The translations under genes and the position numbers were made by a program. A model generated the notes under the pieces. It was not told where the DNA came from and searched no databases. It saw nothing but the letters and a program-made list of their open reading frames with translations. DNA of 64,000 nt from Chalciporus piperatus (Eukaryota > Basidiomycota > Agaricomycetes > Boletales > Boletaceae), in the NCBI GenBank assembly GCA_038093975.1, contig JBBPTG010000020.1, positions 203,130 through 267,129 on the forward strand, given 5' to 3'. Below are positions 23,634 to 36,088 of the stretch, in pieces; position 1 is the first letter of the stretch; every line of letters starts with the position of its first letter.

Positions 23634-25040
23634 ATGCCAACTCGTCTATTATATATCGACAACTTGACGGAGGACGGTGTGCGCCTGATCGATCACCAGG
23701 AGTTGCACCGGATGTTCAAGCCAAAGCTCGAACATGTTACAGAGGAGGAGATCGCCTTACGATCGGCCAGATCACACAGTCATTCCAGGGAGGAAGCGGT
23801 TAGGGAGCTTGTCGCTGAGCAGCTCAGATACGCCATCCTCTCGCACTGCTGGCTAAAGGAAGGAGAGCCAACGTTCCAAATGGTGAAAGAAAGCCGTTTG
23901 AATGGGAGCGGGCCAGGGTACGACAAGTTGAGGAATTTTTGCGCTGCAGCGGTGGCATCTGGCTGCAAGCTGGTTTGGGCCGACACTTGCTGCATAGACA
24001 AAACCAGCAGCGCGGAGCTTGACGAAGCCATACGATCCATGTTCAAATGGTATCGACACTCCGATATCTGCATTATCTATCTTGCCAGCTCATCAATAAT
24101 CGGCGACCTCGAGAGAGATCCTTGGTTCGGGAGGGGTTGGACGCTTCAGGAGTTGCTCGCGCCTGCGAGGGTCATATTCTATCGCAGTAATTGGAGGCCT
24201 CTCGTGAAACCGCAGGCTCGGAACGACAAGGAAAACAAGACAATCATGTCAGCCGTCTCTCGTATCACCGGCATCGACGAGGGGAGCCTTCGTCACTTCA
24301 GCCCCGGTTTGCTCAATGTGAGGGAGAAGATGCTCTGGGCATCTACCCGAAAGACGACCCGGGTGGAAGACATCGCTTATTCGCTCCTGGGGGTTTTCGA
24401 CATCAGCATCCCAATCGCGTACGGTGAAGGGAAACGGGCATTTCGTCGCCTCATGGAGGCAATCGTCAACGATTGTCGCGAATGGCAGATCTTTGCCTGG
24501 GCAGGTCCTCATTCCCCATACGCCATCGCATTCCCTAAATCACCGAGCGGTTATGGGACACTGAGGTTGGGCGAGATTTCTGCCTCTGTCCTCAACCCAG
24601 AACGTCCCATTCATCGACCCTGGGATTTCGGTTTCCCGTTTTACTCCACGACGAAGAAAGGGCTCGAGGTGGAGGTTCTTTTGGTGGAGATGATCCTGCA
24701 TATCGACCGAGACCCTGTCAAGGGAACCACCTATGAGCGTCTCACGCTGAGCCCTGGCTCAGATGATCAGAGGTTCTTTGAAGACATACGTGTCGCTTGC
24801 GACATCAGATTCTCGCACTACTCCCAGTGGGCGGTTGGCATCCTTAATTATCAGACGGATGGGACTGGTGAGCGTGGTGGGATGGGGGAGCTGGAAACGA
24901 TGACGACGTATGTCGGTTTTTTTCTCGGCACTGGAATTTACAGTCCCTATGGGAAATGGGAGAAGGTCGATACAGGAGAGGTCGTTAGCGTTCGTACCAA
25001 AGACTTTACTAGGAGAAGGTTAACAACTTTGTGGCTGTGA
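23634..25040 (+). CDS. HET-domain (heterokaryon incompatibility) protein
   Basis: Nonself-recognition/cell-death type protein. Motifs in order: LRYAILSHCWLKEGEPTFQ, KLVWADTCCIDKTSSAELDE (the HET core WxDTxCIDKxSxxE), IRSMFKWYRHSDICIIYL, DPWFGRGWTLQELLAP, EKMLWASTRKTTRVEDIAYS with LLGVFDI, IPIAYGEGKRAFRRL and WQIFAWAG (the region often annotated DUF8212). One long exon ends at 25040. I place the start at the first in-frame ATG, MPTRLLYIDNL (23634). However, codons upstream back to about 23577 (SPLEAFYYHVSNY) align with the N-terminus of the paralogue (VLQAFRNHLPHI), so translation likely begins earlier, perhaps at ATG 23516 with a GTGTGT...GTGAAG intron to 23576. All key HET residues are present. 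Confidence 0.88.
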   Translation: MPTRLLYIDNLTEDGVRLIDHQELHRMFKPKLEHVTEEEIALRSARSHSHSREEAVRELVAEQLRYAILSHCWLKEGEPTFQMVKESRLNGSGPGYDKLRNFCAAAVASGCKLVWADTCCIDKTSSAELDEAIRSMFKWYRHSDICIIYLASSSIIGDLERDPWFGRGWTLQELLAPARVIFYRSNWRPLVKPQARNDKENKTIMSAVSRITGIDEGSLRHFSPGLLNVREKMLWASTRKTTRVEDIAYSLLGVFDISIPIAYGEGKRAFRRLMEAIVNDCREWQIFAWAGPHSPYAIAFPKSPSGYGTLRLGEISASVLNPERPIHRPWDFGFPFYSTTKKGLEVEVLLVEMILHIDRDPVKGTTYERLTLSPGSDDQRFFEDIRVACDIRFSHYSQWAVGILNYQTDGTGERGGMGELETMTTYVGFFLGTGIYSPYGKWEKVDTGEVVSVRTKDFTRRRLTTLWL

Positions 25041-26113
25041 CGGGAACCAGGGATGGGAACAGGAGGATTGTAATCACGATCTTTGTACTAACATACCTCA
25101 ACGGAAATTTGACAATGGCCTGGGCCACTGCCCGCCCTGCTTAAGTTCCTGCTGGATCTTGCTCGTCTGTCTGGAAAGGGTTGTGGTTTATCTAACGTCA
25201 GGGCAGACAACCTTCCGGTATCAAAACTTCAGAGGTAAATTAAATGAGCATGATGCGCGTCACGATGACACAGCCCCACCACGCACGACAACTTACCCCG
25301 CGTTCAGGACCCATTATGACAACATTATGAGGTCATTTTCTTTTAGCCCCACGCAGGCCGCGCTCAATTCACGAGCAGTTAACATAGCATCACCCACTAC
25401 ATACAACACGATTACCGTAGCACGACATTACTGTCTAACAAAGGGCCTTAAGCCCTATAAACGAGGATTCAAAAAAAAAAAAAAAAAAAAAAAACGATGA
25501 CACAGGAAATGAATCCACTGACCGCGCCCGTGCCCGGCTTCCGTCCGAGAACAGCACCTCGGCTGCCCTGTCCAGAGATCAAGCTTTCAAGCTTCAAGCT
25601 TCTAACCCACGCCGCAAGAGTTCACCAGTGCATCTGCCAACGAAAGTGTGGAAAACCATGGGTCGGACTCGGACCCTGGATCAGCCTGCAAAAACCATCG
25701 TCAAAAACATTACGTTTTCAGCTGTTTTCAGGCTGCCCGACAGATGTGGAGTCATCTTGTGCTAAGTAGACTCCAGCAGAAAAACGAAGGTGGCGATGCC
25801 CTCGGTTAAGGAGCTCGTCGAAGGACTCTGACATAATCCACAAGAGCACATCATAGCCTCTTCATAGCACGTAGCAAGCTCTATCAGCGGGATCTCATCC
25901 TTGGCGACAGTGATTCCCCGCTGGAGTGTGCCAGGCGCAGCAGATGATCAAGTAGGCGAGCGCATCGATACGCAGATTGAAAACCCGCCCTCTGGAAACG
26001 GATCGGGGGGAGAGGGACGGGGAATTTGTCCAGTCAGATGGCACTGTCTCTCGCATTCTATTCCCATCAATTAAATGTACCGCAGTCCATCCCGAGTGGA
26101 AAACATCAACTTT
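25041..26113. other. Intergenic with a 24-A tract
   Basis: No gene is seen in about 1 kb. It contains A(24) at 25471-25494, preceded by the short palindrome AGGGCCTTAAGCCCT, and an AAGCTTTCAAGCTTCAAGCTT cluster near 25580. The A-run could be the tail of a retroposed copy, but I find no coding relic before it. Confidence 0.35.
25471..25494 (+). repeat. Homopolymer A(24)
   Basis: Twenty-four consecutive A directly after ACGAGGATTC. It is unusually long for this window and may be a retroposition tail. Confidence 0.9.
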
Positions 26114-27612
26114 TACTCTTCCGACGGGTCGATGTCTTCGTCCAACATAATCTCAATTCCTTGTTCTCTTGCAGCTTCGATGGCCGACCTCTGTTTTCTC
26201 TCTGCGAACCCCAGGATCGACTCGAGAATGTCTATTTGTCCTGGGAGAACATCACGTTAGCGAGTCGATGGACAAATACAGCGGCACACACACATACCCG
26301 CTATGTAGTGTTCCAGCATGACCTTGACCGCTGGACGGATATCATCAGTATCTCGCACGTCTTCGACGGTTTTCATCTTGTCCAGTTTCGCCTCGACCAT
26401 ATTTGACAATTCGTCCGCCGTTGCAAGATCGCGCTCAATGTCGAACTCGAATTCACTCTTAGGGAGCATGCCCCGAACTTCGGACCAAAGACCATCGATA
26501 TTGGAGGCATTTCTTCCGACATCCCATTTTTGCGCTGAACCGCCGAGTTGAAGTGTGATTTTATCCTCAGGATTTTCGGGAAGAGAGAAGCCGTATCCGA
26601 GTATGAGCTCGTCGTTCGGTTTGGGGCCGTAGTTGTTGAATACCTCTTCGAGGACTGCTTTTGGGGACGGTTCCGAGACGGATTCGGACTTGGGATGTAC
26701 GAGGATCGATACTGTGTTCGAAGTGCTTGTCATAGTTGTCATTGAATCTTTGGCGGTGTCTTGACAGGAAACGACCCATGAGACGGCTTGTCCACGCTTG
26801 TGGTTCAAGAACTCAACGCCAGGAATGAGCACTGTGTACGTCGACGCTGATGCGACGAGCGAGGGATTGGGAGATAGGATGGAGGAAGGGAATGCGCGTG
26901 ATGACAGATGGGTCGAGGTGGTCAAGTAAATTTCCCTAGGTTCCTTGAATCGGTCAATGGGGTCAATATGCAGAACAAGGCGTTACGAACCAGGTGAACG
27001 CTTCACCCCAGGTCTGATTGGCGCGCTGCACGAGGGACTGACATTGCGTCCATGCCGCACGCCAATCACGGATCCGATCTAGGGTTGCGCCATACAAATT
27101 TGTGCCCTTCAGGATCTCGAGCTCACGTTGGGTGAACTGAAGCGGCGTGGTGAGTTTCTCGGTGGGGGGAAGACACTTGATGTAGGGAAGGTGTCGCAAG
27201 ACCTCTGGTGCGCTAGACGGACAAAAGAAAACGTGAACGGAGTACGGGAAAGAGAGCGATCATGTTCGACCTTTGTTCCGAAAACAGCTGGTGGAGGGAC
27301 AGATATGAGCAGATCAGCTGTCTTTCGGACCAAGAGTCGAGGGAGGAATGGGCATCGGGACCGAGAAGGGTTCGGAGAGCGTGCAAAGAGATGTCCTTGG
27401 TGATAATCAGGGAAAATGGACATGTTACGATCGTCGTGTCCTCGCTGATCCTGGGTGCGAGGACCGATATGCCGTATGGACCTGTCGACAGAGATCAGAC
27501 GCGATTGGAATCGAGAACATACAAATGGACCTTCGGATTCGAGGACAACGGAAGGGTGGAATGATCCTCCACGTGCAGTGAACCAGGACTGGAACGAGGA
27601 CAAGTGGCTCAT
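26114..27612 (-). CDS. SET-domain protein lysine methyltransferase (RKM/SETD3-like)
   Basis: Transfers methyl from S-adenosylmethionine to protein lysines, by family. The start MSHLSSFQSWFTARGGSFHP at 27612 is followed, after a 49-bp intron, by PYGISVLAPRISEDTTIVT and CPFSLIITKDISLHALRTLL. The insert region has RHLPYIKCLPPTEKLTTPL, ELEILKGTNLYGATLDRIRD and ANQTWGEAFTW. SET motifs follow: GVEFLNHKRGQAVSW (the NH catalytic motif), EEVFNNYGPKPNDELILGYG (the NYG/Y motif) and LPENPEDKITLQLGG. A helical substrate-binding part follows with ATADELSNMVEAKLDKMKTV and VMLEHYIAG. The last exon ends GIEIMLDEDIDPSEE at 26114. The VEFLNHKRG / NYGPKPNDE spacing is typical of the split SET (iSET) class acting on ribosomal or actin lysines. 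The target is not inferable. It shares a 215-bp promoter region with SFT2. Confidence 0.87.
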
Positions 27613-27827
27613 CTTGTCATAGGTCGGTAGGTTAGATCATTGGCATAGTTTTGGTAATGGACTACTACCACTAGTAGATGTAGACTAATAGTAAGTAGTA
27701 CTAGTAGCGCAGCGGTTGTGCTTTTGGCTTGTTTACGTGTTGGCCAATCCGTCTCATCCCACCCTCACCCGGCCTCACTCTCCCTGCGGTCCCGCAGCAA
27801 CGACTTCTATTGCCCTCGTCGCCCACC
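27613..27827. promoter_or_regulatory. Bidirectional promoter SET / SFT2 with TACTA-type motif cluster
   Basis: This 215-bp gap separates two divergent start codons. Positions 27656-27706 are almost entirely ACTACTA/CTAGTA/AGTACTAGTAG words, the same motif class as at 70-121 and near 56510. Confidence 0.5.
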
Positions 27828-28706
27828 ATGGCCCCGTCGAACACCGAGCAAAGCTTTAGAAACAACCTCTCTCAATTCCGGTGGTCTCGCGGAGTAACAG
27901 ACGACTCTCAGCAAACCCAGCCTGTACAGTCCCAAGGGTCAAATTCATTCTCCCGCTTCTACAACGCCGTCGCAGGGGACTACATACCTCTCCGATCCGG
28001 AGAACGGTCAAACGAGGACGAAGCTTGGTTTGCACTCTCGCGCTGGGAGAGGTATGTCCACATCTCGTCTCACATCGTTTCGCGTCGGTGCTGGTGTCCC
28101 TCTTGCTGATCCCGACGTTCCACCTAGATTGCTTGGATTCGGAGCATGCCTGATCGGGGCGTGCGTATGCTTCTTCTTCGCGTTCCTCGGCCTACCTTGG
28201 CTCGCAATACGCCCAGCAAAGTTTGCCCTCGCGTTCAGGTTCGTCCCTGCGTCCCTGCCCGTCCCTCGTGCCTAAGGTCTGTCATTAGCCTAGGGAGTCT
28301 CCTCGTCATGGTCGGGTAAGCTTCTCATGACCGCCTGCCATTCATCCCATTCGTTGACATCACCGGAAACGATAGTTTCTCTGTCCTCATCGGACCCATA
28401 AATCACATGAAACATCTCATCTCGAAAGAACGACTACCATTCTCCGCTGTCTATTTCTCCAGCTTGGGTCTCACCCTATACTTTGCTCTCGGGGTAAGCT
28501 TCACCCATCAGTGACAGCAATGGGCGTGAAATGACGTTCCCTTTTGATTTCAGGCGAAATCCTACCTAGGCTCTCTTCTGGCCGGCATAGTACAGGTCGT
28601 TGCTTTAGTGGCCTACGTGCTTGCGTACTTCCCAGGAGGCACCCAGACGCTCCGTGTCGGTGGTCAGATCGCCCTTCGCGGTGCAGGCAGCCTCCTTCCC
28701 ATATAA
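27828..28706 (+). CDS. SFT2: SFT2 vesicle transport protein
   Basis: Small four-helix membrane protein of the Got1/Sft2 family acting in endosome-to-Golgi or intra-Golgi vesicle fusion. The start at ATG 27828 sits in CCACCATGG, a good context. The cytosolic N-terminus has [11 protein letters not shown] and [14 protein letters not shown]. Then WFALSRWER is spliced to [19 protein letters not shown] (TM1), the [15 protein letters not shown] segment (TM2), [20 protein letters not shown], the loop-to-TM3 [14 protein letters not shown], and [20 protein letters not shown] (TM4), ending [10 protein letters not shown] at 28706. The GPxxHxxxLxSxxRLPF-like loop and the WxxxSRxER start are the family hallmarks. 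Four introns of ordinary size. Tail-to-tail with NUP192. Confidence 0.93.
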
Positions 28707-28930
28707 TTCAACCCCTCACGTGTACTAGTCCTCACCATCGTCACACCGTCGAACCCTTTGCTACCTATTTATCCGTCTGTTTGTTTTCAATCCCACATAC
28801 TTGGAGAACTCTGAATCTGAACACGAAAGCCCGAACACATGTAAGAAAGAGCTACATTAATCATCGTGCGTGGAGTTATAGATCCTCTCTTTTGGAATAC
28901 ACCGCGCTGGTGCTTGTAACACTACCCTCC

Positions 28931-31900
28931 TTATTCTAACAAAAGGTCATGTAGTCCCACAGTGTCTCTCAATCTGCGGGACATGATCTCTATGTACCCT
29001 TGGTATGACTGCCACTCGCGACCGATGGTCTCGGCGGTCTGCCGTCGCCATGAGATGCTGTCACCCATCAAACGTTGAATCACTCACCAAATCGAGGTTC
29101 GATATCCTGGTCAGAGACCCCGCTAGCCGCTTGCCCGCCTCTCCCTTGAACGTGTTCACATCAAGCGTGGGCAACAAACGCATCGACGTTCTCAAATTCG
29201 CGGGCGTAGGCATGACAGGATACGATGGGTCGGTCTCCGCGTAACTTGCCAAATGTCTCCAGAGCAACAAGAGGAGCATCTCGGACGTGCCTAGTCACGC
29301 GAGTAAAAACGATCAGTCTACATCATCACGCGATGAAGGACGATGACTTACCAAGAACGGTCTTCACTTCGTCTTGGAACTCGTTCTTGAGTCGTTGATA
29401 TTCTTGATGGATCAACGATCGCTTTTGGTTGATGTCGAGGTCTTGCAAGAACGCAGGGTCTGAGATGCTGACGATCTGCGGTGAACAAGTGTTCAGAATC
29501 GCGCGCAAATTGTAGGTGCACGAGACACGCACCTCTTGGATATTGTCAACCCGAATGTGATCTCGCGAGGACAGCTCCGCCGAAATATCCGCAATCTGTT
29601 TCAGCGTCGCGGCGAGATCATCGCACAGCCCATTGAGCGCCTCGATAGCATCGCCCACAGTCGGGATCGTCGCTAGAGTCACAAAAGAACTCGGGGGTCA
29701 GCAACGGCCCTTTGTTCCCGCGCACCATCAAACGCTCACCTATCACGCGTGGCGGACGTTCGTCGTGTCTCGGCACCGACAACACAGGAGAAAGCACCAG
29801 CGTGATCTCTGGCTCCGTAAAATCGCTCGCGGCACCCAGATACTCGATCACGGCTTTGCGTAGGAGCAACTCTTGTCGTCGAACTTGCACGTCAAACTTG
29901 GTCTCTGACTGATGTCCAGGAGCAAACACGCTAGCGAGCGCGATCTCGCTCTCGGTCTGAGGCCGAACAGATTGACTCCATCGACCATCCCCGAGACACC
30001 GAGCTGCAAGCCCGAGAATCGCGCCGTGTATCCCACCAAAGCCGGTATTCATCGACATCTTGGGCGGGAAAAAAAAAGTCAGTGTCCTGGAGGGGTATGG
30101 GACAGCGTGAACGGTATTACCAGCTCAGACTTGGGAACGAGAGGAAGAAGACTTCCACTGAGAGAGACGAGCAGATGGATCTCTTCGATATACCCCAGCG
30201 CGACCTCCTCGCTATCATTCTTGAGCATGATGATGATCGTGTCTCTATGGTTCGACAAAAACTCTAGAGCCTACACGAGGAACGTACTTGTCAGCACCTC
30301 CATCCGAGAAGTATATACTTCACTCTATCCACGAACCTGGTGGTTTGCGGTCGTATGCTTCGCGCCCAACGAAGCAAGCACGGCCACGACCAATTGCAAC
30401 GCTGGCATGAACAATTGATGATACCGCTGGATCGCAGATGGCAAGAACGAATCTTGATCTAGTGAGATTTCAGCACTCGGCAGGACAATCACAACGTGGA
30501 CGCGACGTTACCCATGAACGACTGATCCTCCTCGGGTCTCGTGTCCAAAAACTCGCGTTGGGACAGGATGGGCAGAATCTGCGACTCGAGCAATCGCTCC
30601 GCACCCGGTCTCGTCTGTGCCATCCGCGCGAACAACGACATCTTCGCCTCATACACATACAAAGGGTTCAAGTCATCTATCACCCGAGAAAACCCTCGAT
30701 TCAGTTCCACGAACCAACACGGAGAGAGGAAGCAAAAAAAAAACGCACCAGGATCAGGTTTCAACACATGCTGCAAGTGCACCTCCGCCTCCTTCAACCC
30801 CCTCACGAAATTTGACAACACCCCATACCGTACGAGCGTCGACAACAATGCGCGTGACTTGTCAGCTCTGCAGAGATGCGCGAGCGAGTCGAGGAGCATG
30901 AACGCGACCGTCTTCCACACCTCCGACCCATCGATCGCGTCCCGTGCAATCGTGCTCACCAATCGATCCTGAACGTTCTTCATCACGGATAACGTGCCTG
31001 CCTCGAGTGCGGATGCACGTCCACCCGGCGTCGGCGTCGAACGCGCAGACCCCCCGTGACTGTCGGCAAGGGAGAGCTCATCCCGAGAGCTGAGCGCCGA
31101 TATCGAAAGTGCCATAGAACGCCTGCCAAAAGTCTCCACGGCGCCTTCCACCTCTTGACTCCCATCGTCCGCAGAAACCAGATGCAAATAGTTGATGAGG
31201 CACGCGTACAGGTTCCCGCGAACCAGCTCCGAGCGATTATTGTCCAATATACACTCCAGCAAACTTCGAAGGAGCGCATACAACCGTTCCGTGGGCAACG
31301 ACCCTGCTTCGACGTCTCCCCCAGCAGATTGGAGCATCACCTGGTGTCTTCTATCCTCCCTCAACTTCGTGATCGTGGACAGAATCGCCTCGGAGAGCAA
31401 GATCGCGGTCGACTCTTGAACGTCGGAATGCACGATCCCGGGGAGGACGTGTAAGAGGTCGAACAACATGTTTTCCCTTCGGTCGTGTGGGAGTCGGTTG
31501 AAACATTTGGTGAGTGTCATGTCGAGTAGACGGCGCCACGCCTCGTAGCCTGTCGCGACCGCGTAAGACACCTCCCTCCTATGGTTCTCAATCGCACAGC
31601 TCTCCAGGATATACGCCGTCTCTGCGTTGAGTTTCTCCGCCTGGGCCGTCGTCGAGATCCGTCCCTGGTTATGCAAGGTCCGACACGCAGCTGTCAAAAG
31701 CGACAACAATGCCGTGCGATCCACCACTTCGCACCCTGTCGCATCCACACGGACACACCCATGCAAATTGAGCGACGCCAAGAACTCCAGATCAATGGAC
31801 GTCGTCGAAAGCGAGTCCGACCAGTCGAAACTCAACGACTGCACGAACTCGATGATCCGTAGATGCGACTGGCCCATCTCCCTGAACGGCTGAAGCGTCA

Positions 31901-34900
31901 TCCCAAAGGCTTCCTCCCAATCATACTCGCCACTGTCTTGAATGTTATCCGTGCCGAAAAGGATTTGTAGCATCTCGAGAACGCCCTTGTGGTGTCCCTT
32001 GTTCGTCAGCACATGGAGGTCCAACGCGGCAAGGTCGAGGATCCGAGACCGAAGACCTAGGAACGCGCGTAACGTCGACACGCTCGTCAACACGCGCGAC
32101 CCGTCATGATACATCACCTCGATGAACGGCTCCTGTGCTACCTCTGGGACTTTCCAAGGAATCACCGCCAAATGACGCGCGAAGAAATCTTCCCTCGTGC
32201 GTAGGTACCGCATCGTCGCTTCTGACGTACGCGGGTGGACGCAGAGTTGATGAATGATTCGATAACACCGCTCGCTGAGAGCAGGTAAGATGTTGAACAA
32301 TGGCTCCGCTTGAACCGCCGTCTTCTTCTGCCTCTCTTTCTCTTTACCCTTGGCCCTCATCCTCGGAACTCCCGTGTTAACGAGATCGAGAATGATGTGT
32401 GCACACGTGCGGCGAGCACCCATTGCATGAGGATCTTGAATCTGGTGCTCGCTTTCTGGACCACCAAAGAGCAAGAAATGCCCAATGTTTGGGTACGAAG
32501 TCCCAGGTTCCGTGTTGCGAATGAGGAGATCGAGAATAGCAAGTCGAATGGCTTGGTCGAGTGGGTCTTGCGTCTCCCTGTCTGCAGCACCTGCGCCTGT
32601 AATATGCTCCGCAGTGGTTTCCGCTTCTTCGACGTCATCCAGGGACTCGACATCCAGCAATTGTCTGAACCCACTGAGAATGCGTTCAGAGTCGGGACTG
32701 CGCTCGATAAGCGTGACGACGCTCGTGATGGACGACGACGCAGATAGTTGGGAGATGATATTGACAGCGAGCAGGACGAGTTCCGGGTAAGCTGGGTAAA
32801 CGACGTATGCTGCGATAGCAGGGATGTATCTCGTCCCATACGTCAGCGCCTGATCGAAGCGAGTGTAGAACGACCGCGAGTGAGTGCTCCCTACAAACGG
32901 CGCGCTATCGAACTCGGAAAGAATGGGCACGAGGACGTCGAGGAAGATATCCTGGATCTCCAGCACGCGCTGAATGATCCGGAGTACGCGGACGATCGTA
33001 AGCAGGAAATAGGGTTCTTCAGACGGAAGCTCCCGCTCAAAACCTTCGATACCGTCGACGATGTAAGAAAGAATGGCGGCTTGAAGCGGAGAGTTGGTGA
33101 GTAGACGAGTGAGCACCTCGAAGCCGGGATGAATGAGCAAGGGGATGACCGTCTCTCTCTTCAGGGTGCCATCCTCGCCACCTCTGATTAGGTTCTCGAT
33201 TTCCCAACCTGCCAGAGCCCGCTCGACGAACTTGAGACAAAGATCGTTCATCCGCCACCTTTCTGTGTGTCTTGCGTATTCTCGTCGAGGCAACCCCGCA
33301 AACACATTATCCACCACGAAGCTGACGTACGGACCGACGCCAGGGAGACGATATGGCTGACCCAGCGACTCTGGAATCGTATTAAGCGGCTCCGCATCCG
33401 CCAAAAGACTCCTTGGAGAAAGCCTCTTTGGGGTGTGCAACAACGTAGCAAGCAGGTTAAGGAAAGGAATCGTCGCAGGATAGAGCTTGTACACCGCTTC
33501 CACTTCGTCCAACTCCACTTCGACGCCCTTGACAGGTGGTAACACAACGCCTGCGCCGACCGACCGTCCGGATACGGCCGCGCGTACGTTGATCACCTCC
33601 AGCCTCTCCATGAGCGTCCACACGCTCTTGCAAATATCAACCCCAACAGCTCCCGCCCCAGGTTCACAAAACGCAGCGAGCGTGTCGAATATTGCGCCTT
33701 TCAGCTCGAGCGGAACACCAAGGGGGACGAGGGACACGAGGGTAGGAATAGCGCGAAATTGCGTGTTGGAGGAGATGGCTAGGCGTACAGCGATGGAACT
33801 TGTCACGACGGTGGAGAGGAGGTGGAGGAAAGATTGGGCAAGGAGGACGTCCTTTGGTCCGATGGCGATGTGTTGAGGGGGTTGTTGAGAGGGCGGTTGT
33901 GGTTGAGAGACACCGAGAGAACCGAAGCCGCCAAATGAGGCTGTGAGTGATTGCTGAGGAGGCTGGCTCGCGCGGGAACTGGGAGCAGGCGTAGCCCATG
34001 ACTCGAGAAGGGCAAACATCATGGACCATGATATCGAGGGGCCGGCGTTGTAGGAAGATGAGGAAGTGGGTAGGCTGCTTCCCGGAACAACCTCCCCACC
34101 ACCGCGAGCGAGGAAATTGTATGCCAGTTCGCTGCATTGCTGACCCTTTGCCAGACCTGCAAGCATATCGTACAGCGCCATCGTCATGTTGACATCGCGA
34201 ACTTGAGTAGACCACACTGCCCATTGCAAGAACTGCGGTAGTTTCCCCGTGGACATCTCTGTGATTTCCATGTATGATAGGCGACCCTGCTCGCCGAGTG
34301 GTGTGGCACCCCAGAATTGAAGCGCACGTTCAGGCGGGAGGGACGTATAGAGGATGCCGATCAGCGAGTACAGCATGGCAACATCGTTCCGCGGTGCAGC
34401 TTGCCCCTCAGCCTCACCGCTGACAGTCGCAGTAGACCTGAACATCCTCGACCTATCCGTCCGAACGCTCGCAAGTACGTCCTCTTGCCTCTGCTTGATC
34501 TTCCTCAACTCCGAGCTGGCATACGCGATCAGCGACCTGACGAGTACATCGCACATATTGAGCACCGCAAGCTTGAATTCGTCGGAAAGTGGTTCTTTGA
34601 GCTGTTGTTCTTGTTGTTCTGGAACCAGTTGGACGAACTGGGCAAACGAACTTATAGGCGAGCTGTACGTGCGTCTCTGGAGTTGGATCAGGGAAGCGGC
34701 GAGATACTTGAACGCGTCGCCCTGAACGGCATTCCATATCTGAGATTCGAGCTCTTCGGTCTTGAAACCCTCTTGGTTTTCCAAAGTGGGGTCGCGATGT
34801 CTCGTTTCAGTCATGAAGAGTGTCCACTTGAGCATGATCGTCGCCTTCAAGCCAGGTTCCTTCCAATTTGCAGCGGGAGCGAGCTGACGCTTCATATATG

Positions 34901-35906
34901 CGATCGTACCCTTGTCGGTTGCGAGGTTTTTGCGGACTTTCCCTGCAAATGATTGAGGGTCTGCGGGATCAAAGGCGGCGAGGGTGGCGGCGAGCATGTA
35001 AAACGTCACGGGATCGTTTGGATTGGCTGCGAGCCAATCTATTGATTTTTGAACCTCGGTCGGTGAGAAGTACCCTAGACGGGCGATTTGGTAGTACACG
35101 ATGGATAAATAGCGTCGTTCATACTTGAGTGAGTCGTAGCGGGCGGTGAGGATGTCGTGTCCGAGCAAGGGTTGTGAACCTAAAGAAGCGTGTGAGCAGG
35201 ACGGCTACCTGTATTATGGAGGAAGCTGTTATGCACCTGGACCAGAAGGTGGGACGGTGTTACTTTGTGCGTTCTGTCTCGATATTTGGGCTTGCATGAT
35301 AGTTGCGCCGAGTGCCTCTATGTCGCTGAAGATACGCGAGGCAAGGGAGACGTCTCTTCCAGCGACCTTTGTTGCAGGGACCAGCTCCTGTCTGACGAAC
35401 GCCTCGAGACGGAGATATAGTCTTGGGGCATCTGGTAGCTGTGCCAGTTCGACGGCCTCGAACAAATACCGCAAACAGTCGACGAGGTGGCGTCGTCTTT
35501 GATGAAACTCGAGTATAGTTGCCTCGATAGAGTTGACTGGACCGATATTTGGGCTGTCTGACATGACGGAGTGAAGTATGCTCGCGATGTACTTTTCTGA
35601 GCACCTGAGGTGGTTCGCGATGAATATGACTTGTTGCGCAAAGTCTGCATTGACAGCGAGAGACCGTCCATTGATGGTGATCTTTCCTGCACGCGCTCGT
35701 GAGTGCAACTGAGAGACGGTGAGAGAGAAGAGCGACTGACCCGACTGTAGTTCGCGCTGTTCTTGTTGTGATGACTGCCCTACGTCGAACAAGTCTCTGA
35801 GACGAGTTTTGTTGATGATGAGGTCGTCGAATAGCTCCTGCTCGCCATGGCCGTGAGCTGCGAGTGTCGCTGCCAACACTGACCTGAGCGCGGTGACCGA
35901 CTCCAT
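28931..35906 (-). CDS. NUP192: Nucleoporin Nup192 (Nup205 homologue), inner ring of the nuclear pore
   Basis: Large alpha-solenoid scaffold protein, about 2,050-2,100 residues. The first exon starts MESVTALRSVLAATL (35906). A 59-bp intron leads to SQPLLGHDILTARYDSLKYE and RRYLSIVYYQIARLGYF, followed by a single 1,559-codon exon with LLEAEPLN-type helices throughout. The 3' exons read DSFLPSAIQRYHQLF, ALQLVVAVLASLGAKHTTAN, HRDTIIIMLKND, NTGFGGIHGAILGLAA, GDAIEALNGLCDDL and SEMLLLLLWRHLASY. After a GTGAGT...CAG intron comes EWQSYQGYIEIMSRRLRDTV, ending HDLLLE at 28931. The last exon replaces an apparent TGA at 29061, because the GTGAGT donor precedes it. Length, order and C-terminal signature fit a complete Nup192. 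Head-to-head with the NatC catalytic-subunit gene, 182 bp apart. Confidence 0.93.
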
Positions 35907-36088
35907 CGTCGACTGTCGTTGAGTACGACCACCCGAGTGGCCACTCTCGCGTCGAAGAGCCGTGTGAATGTTCTTCCATAAACAGATACCGTGGTCGCGT
36001 CGCGTTGTCCTCCTCGACTCAGTCCCAGGCTCGTCGACAATTCCCCTACACCCACCAGCGACGTTGACCCGTATAATATCGTTCTACA
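35907..36088. promoter_or_regulatory. Short bidirectional promoter NUP192 / NAA30
   Basis: Only 182 bp separate the two start codons, so both promoters must overlap. There is no clear TATA box and no TACTAGTA word here. Confidence 0.5.

Noticed and set aside
27120..27580. Plus-strand frames of 77-100 codons over the SET gene
   Set aside because: They are antisense shadows of exons whose minus-strand translation matches the SET methyltransferase family.
29061..29085. Apparent early stop of NUP192
   Set aside because: A GTGAGT donor lies just before it and a CAG acceptor follows. Splicing restores the conserved C-terminal sequence ending at 28931.
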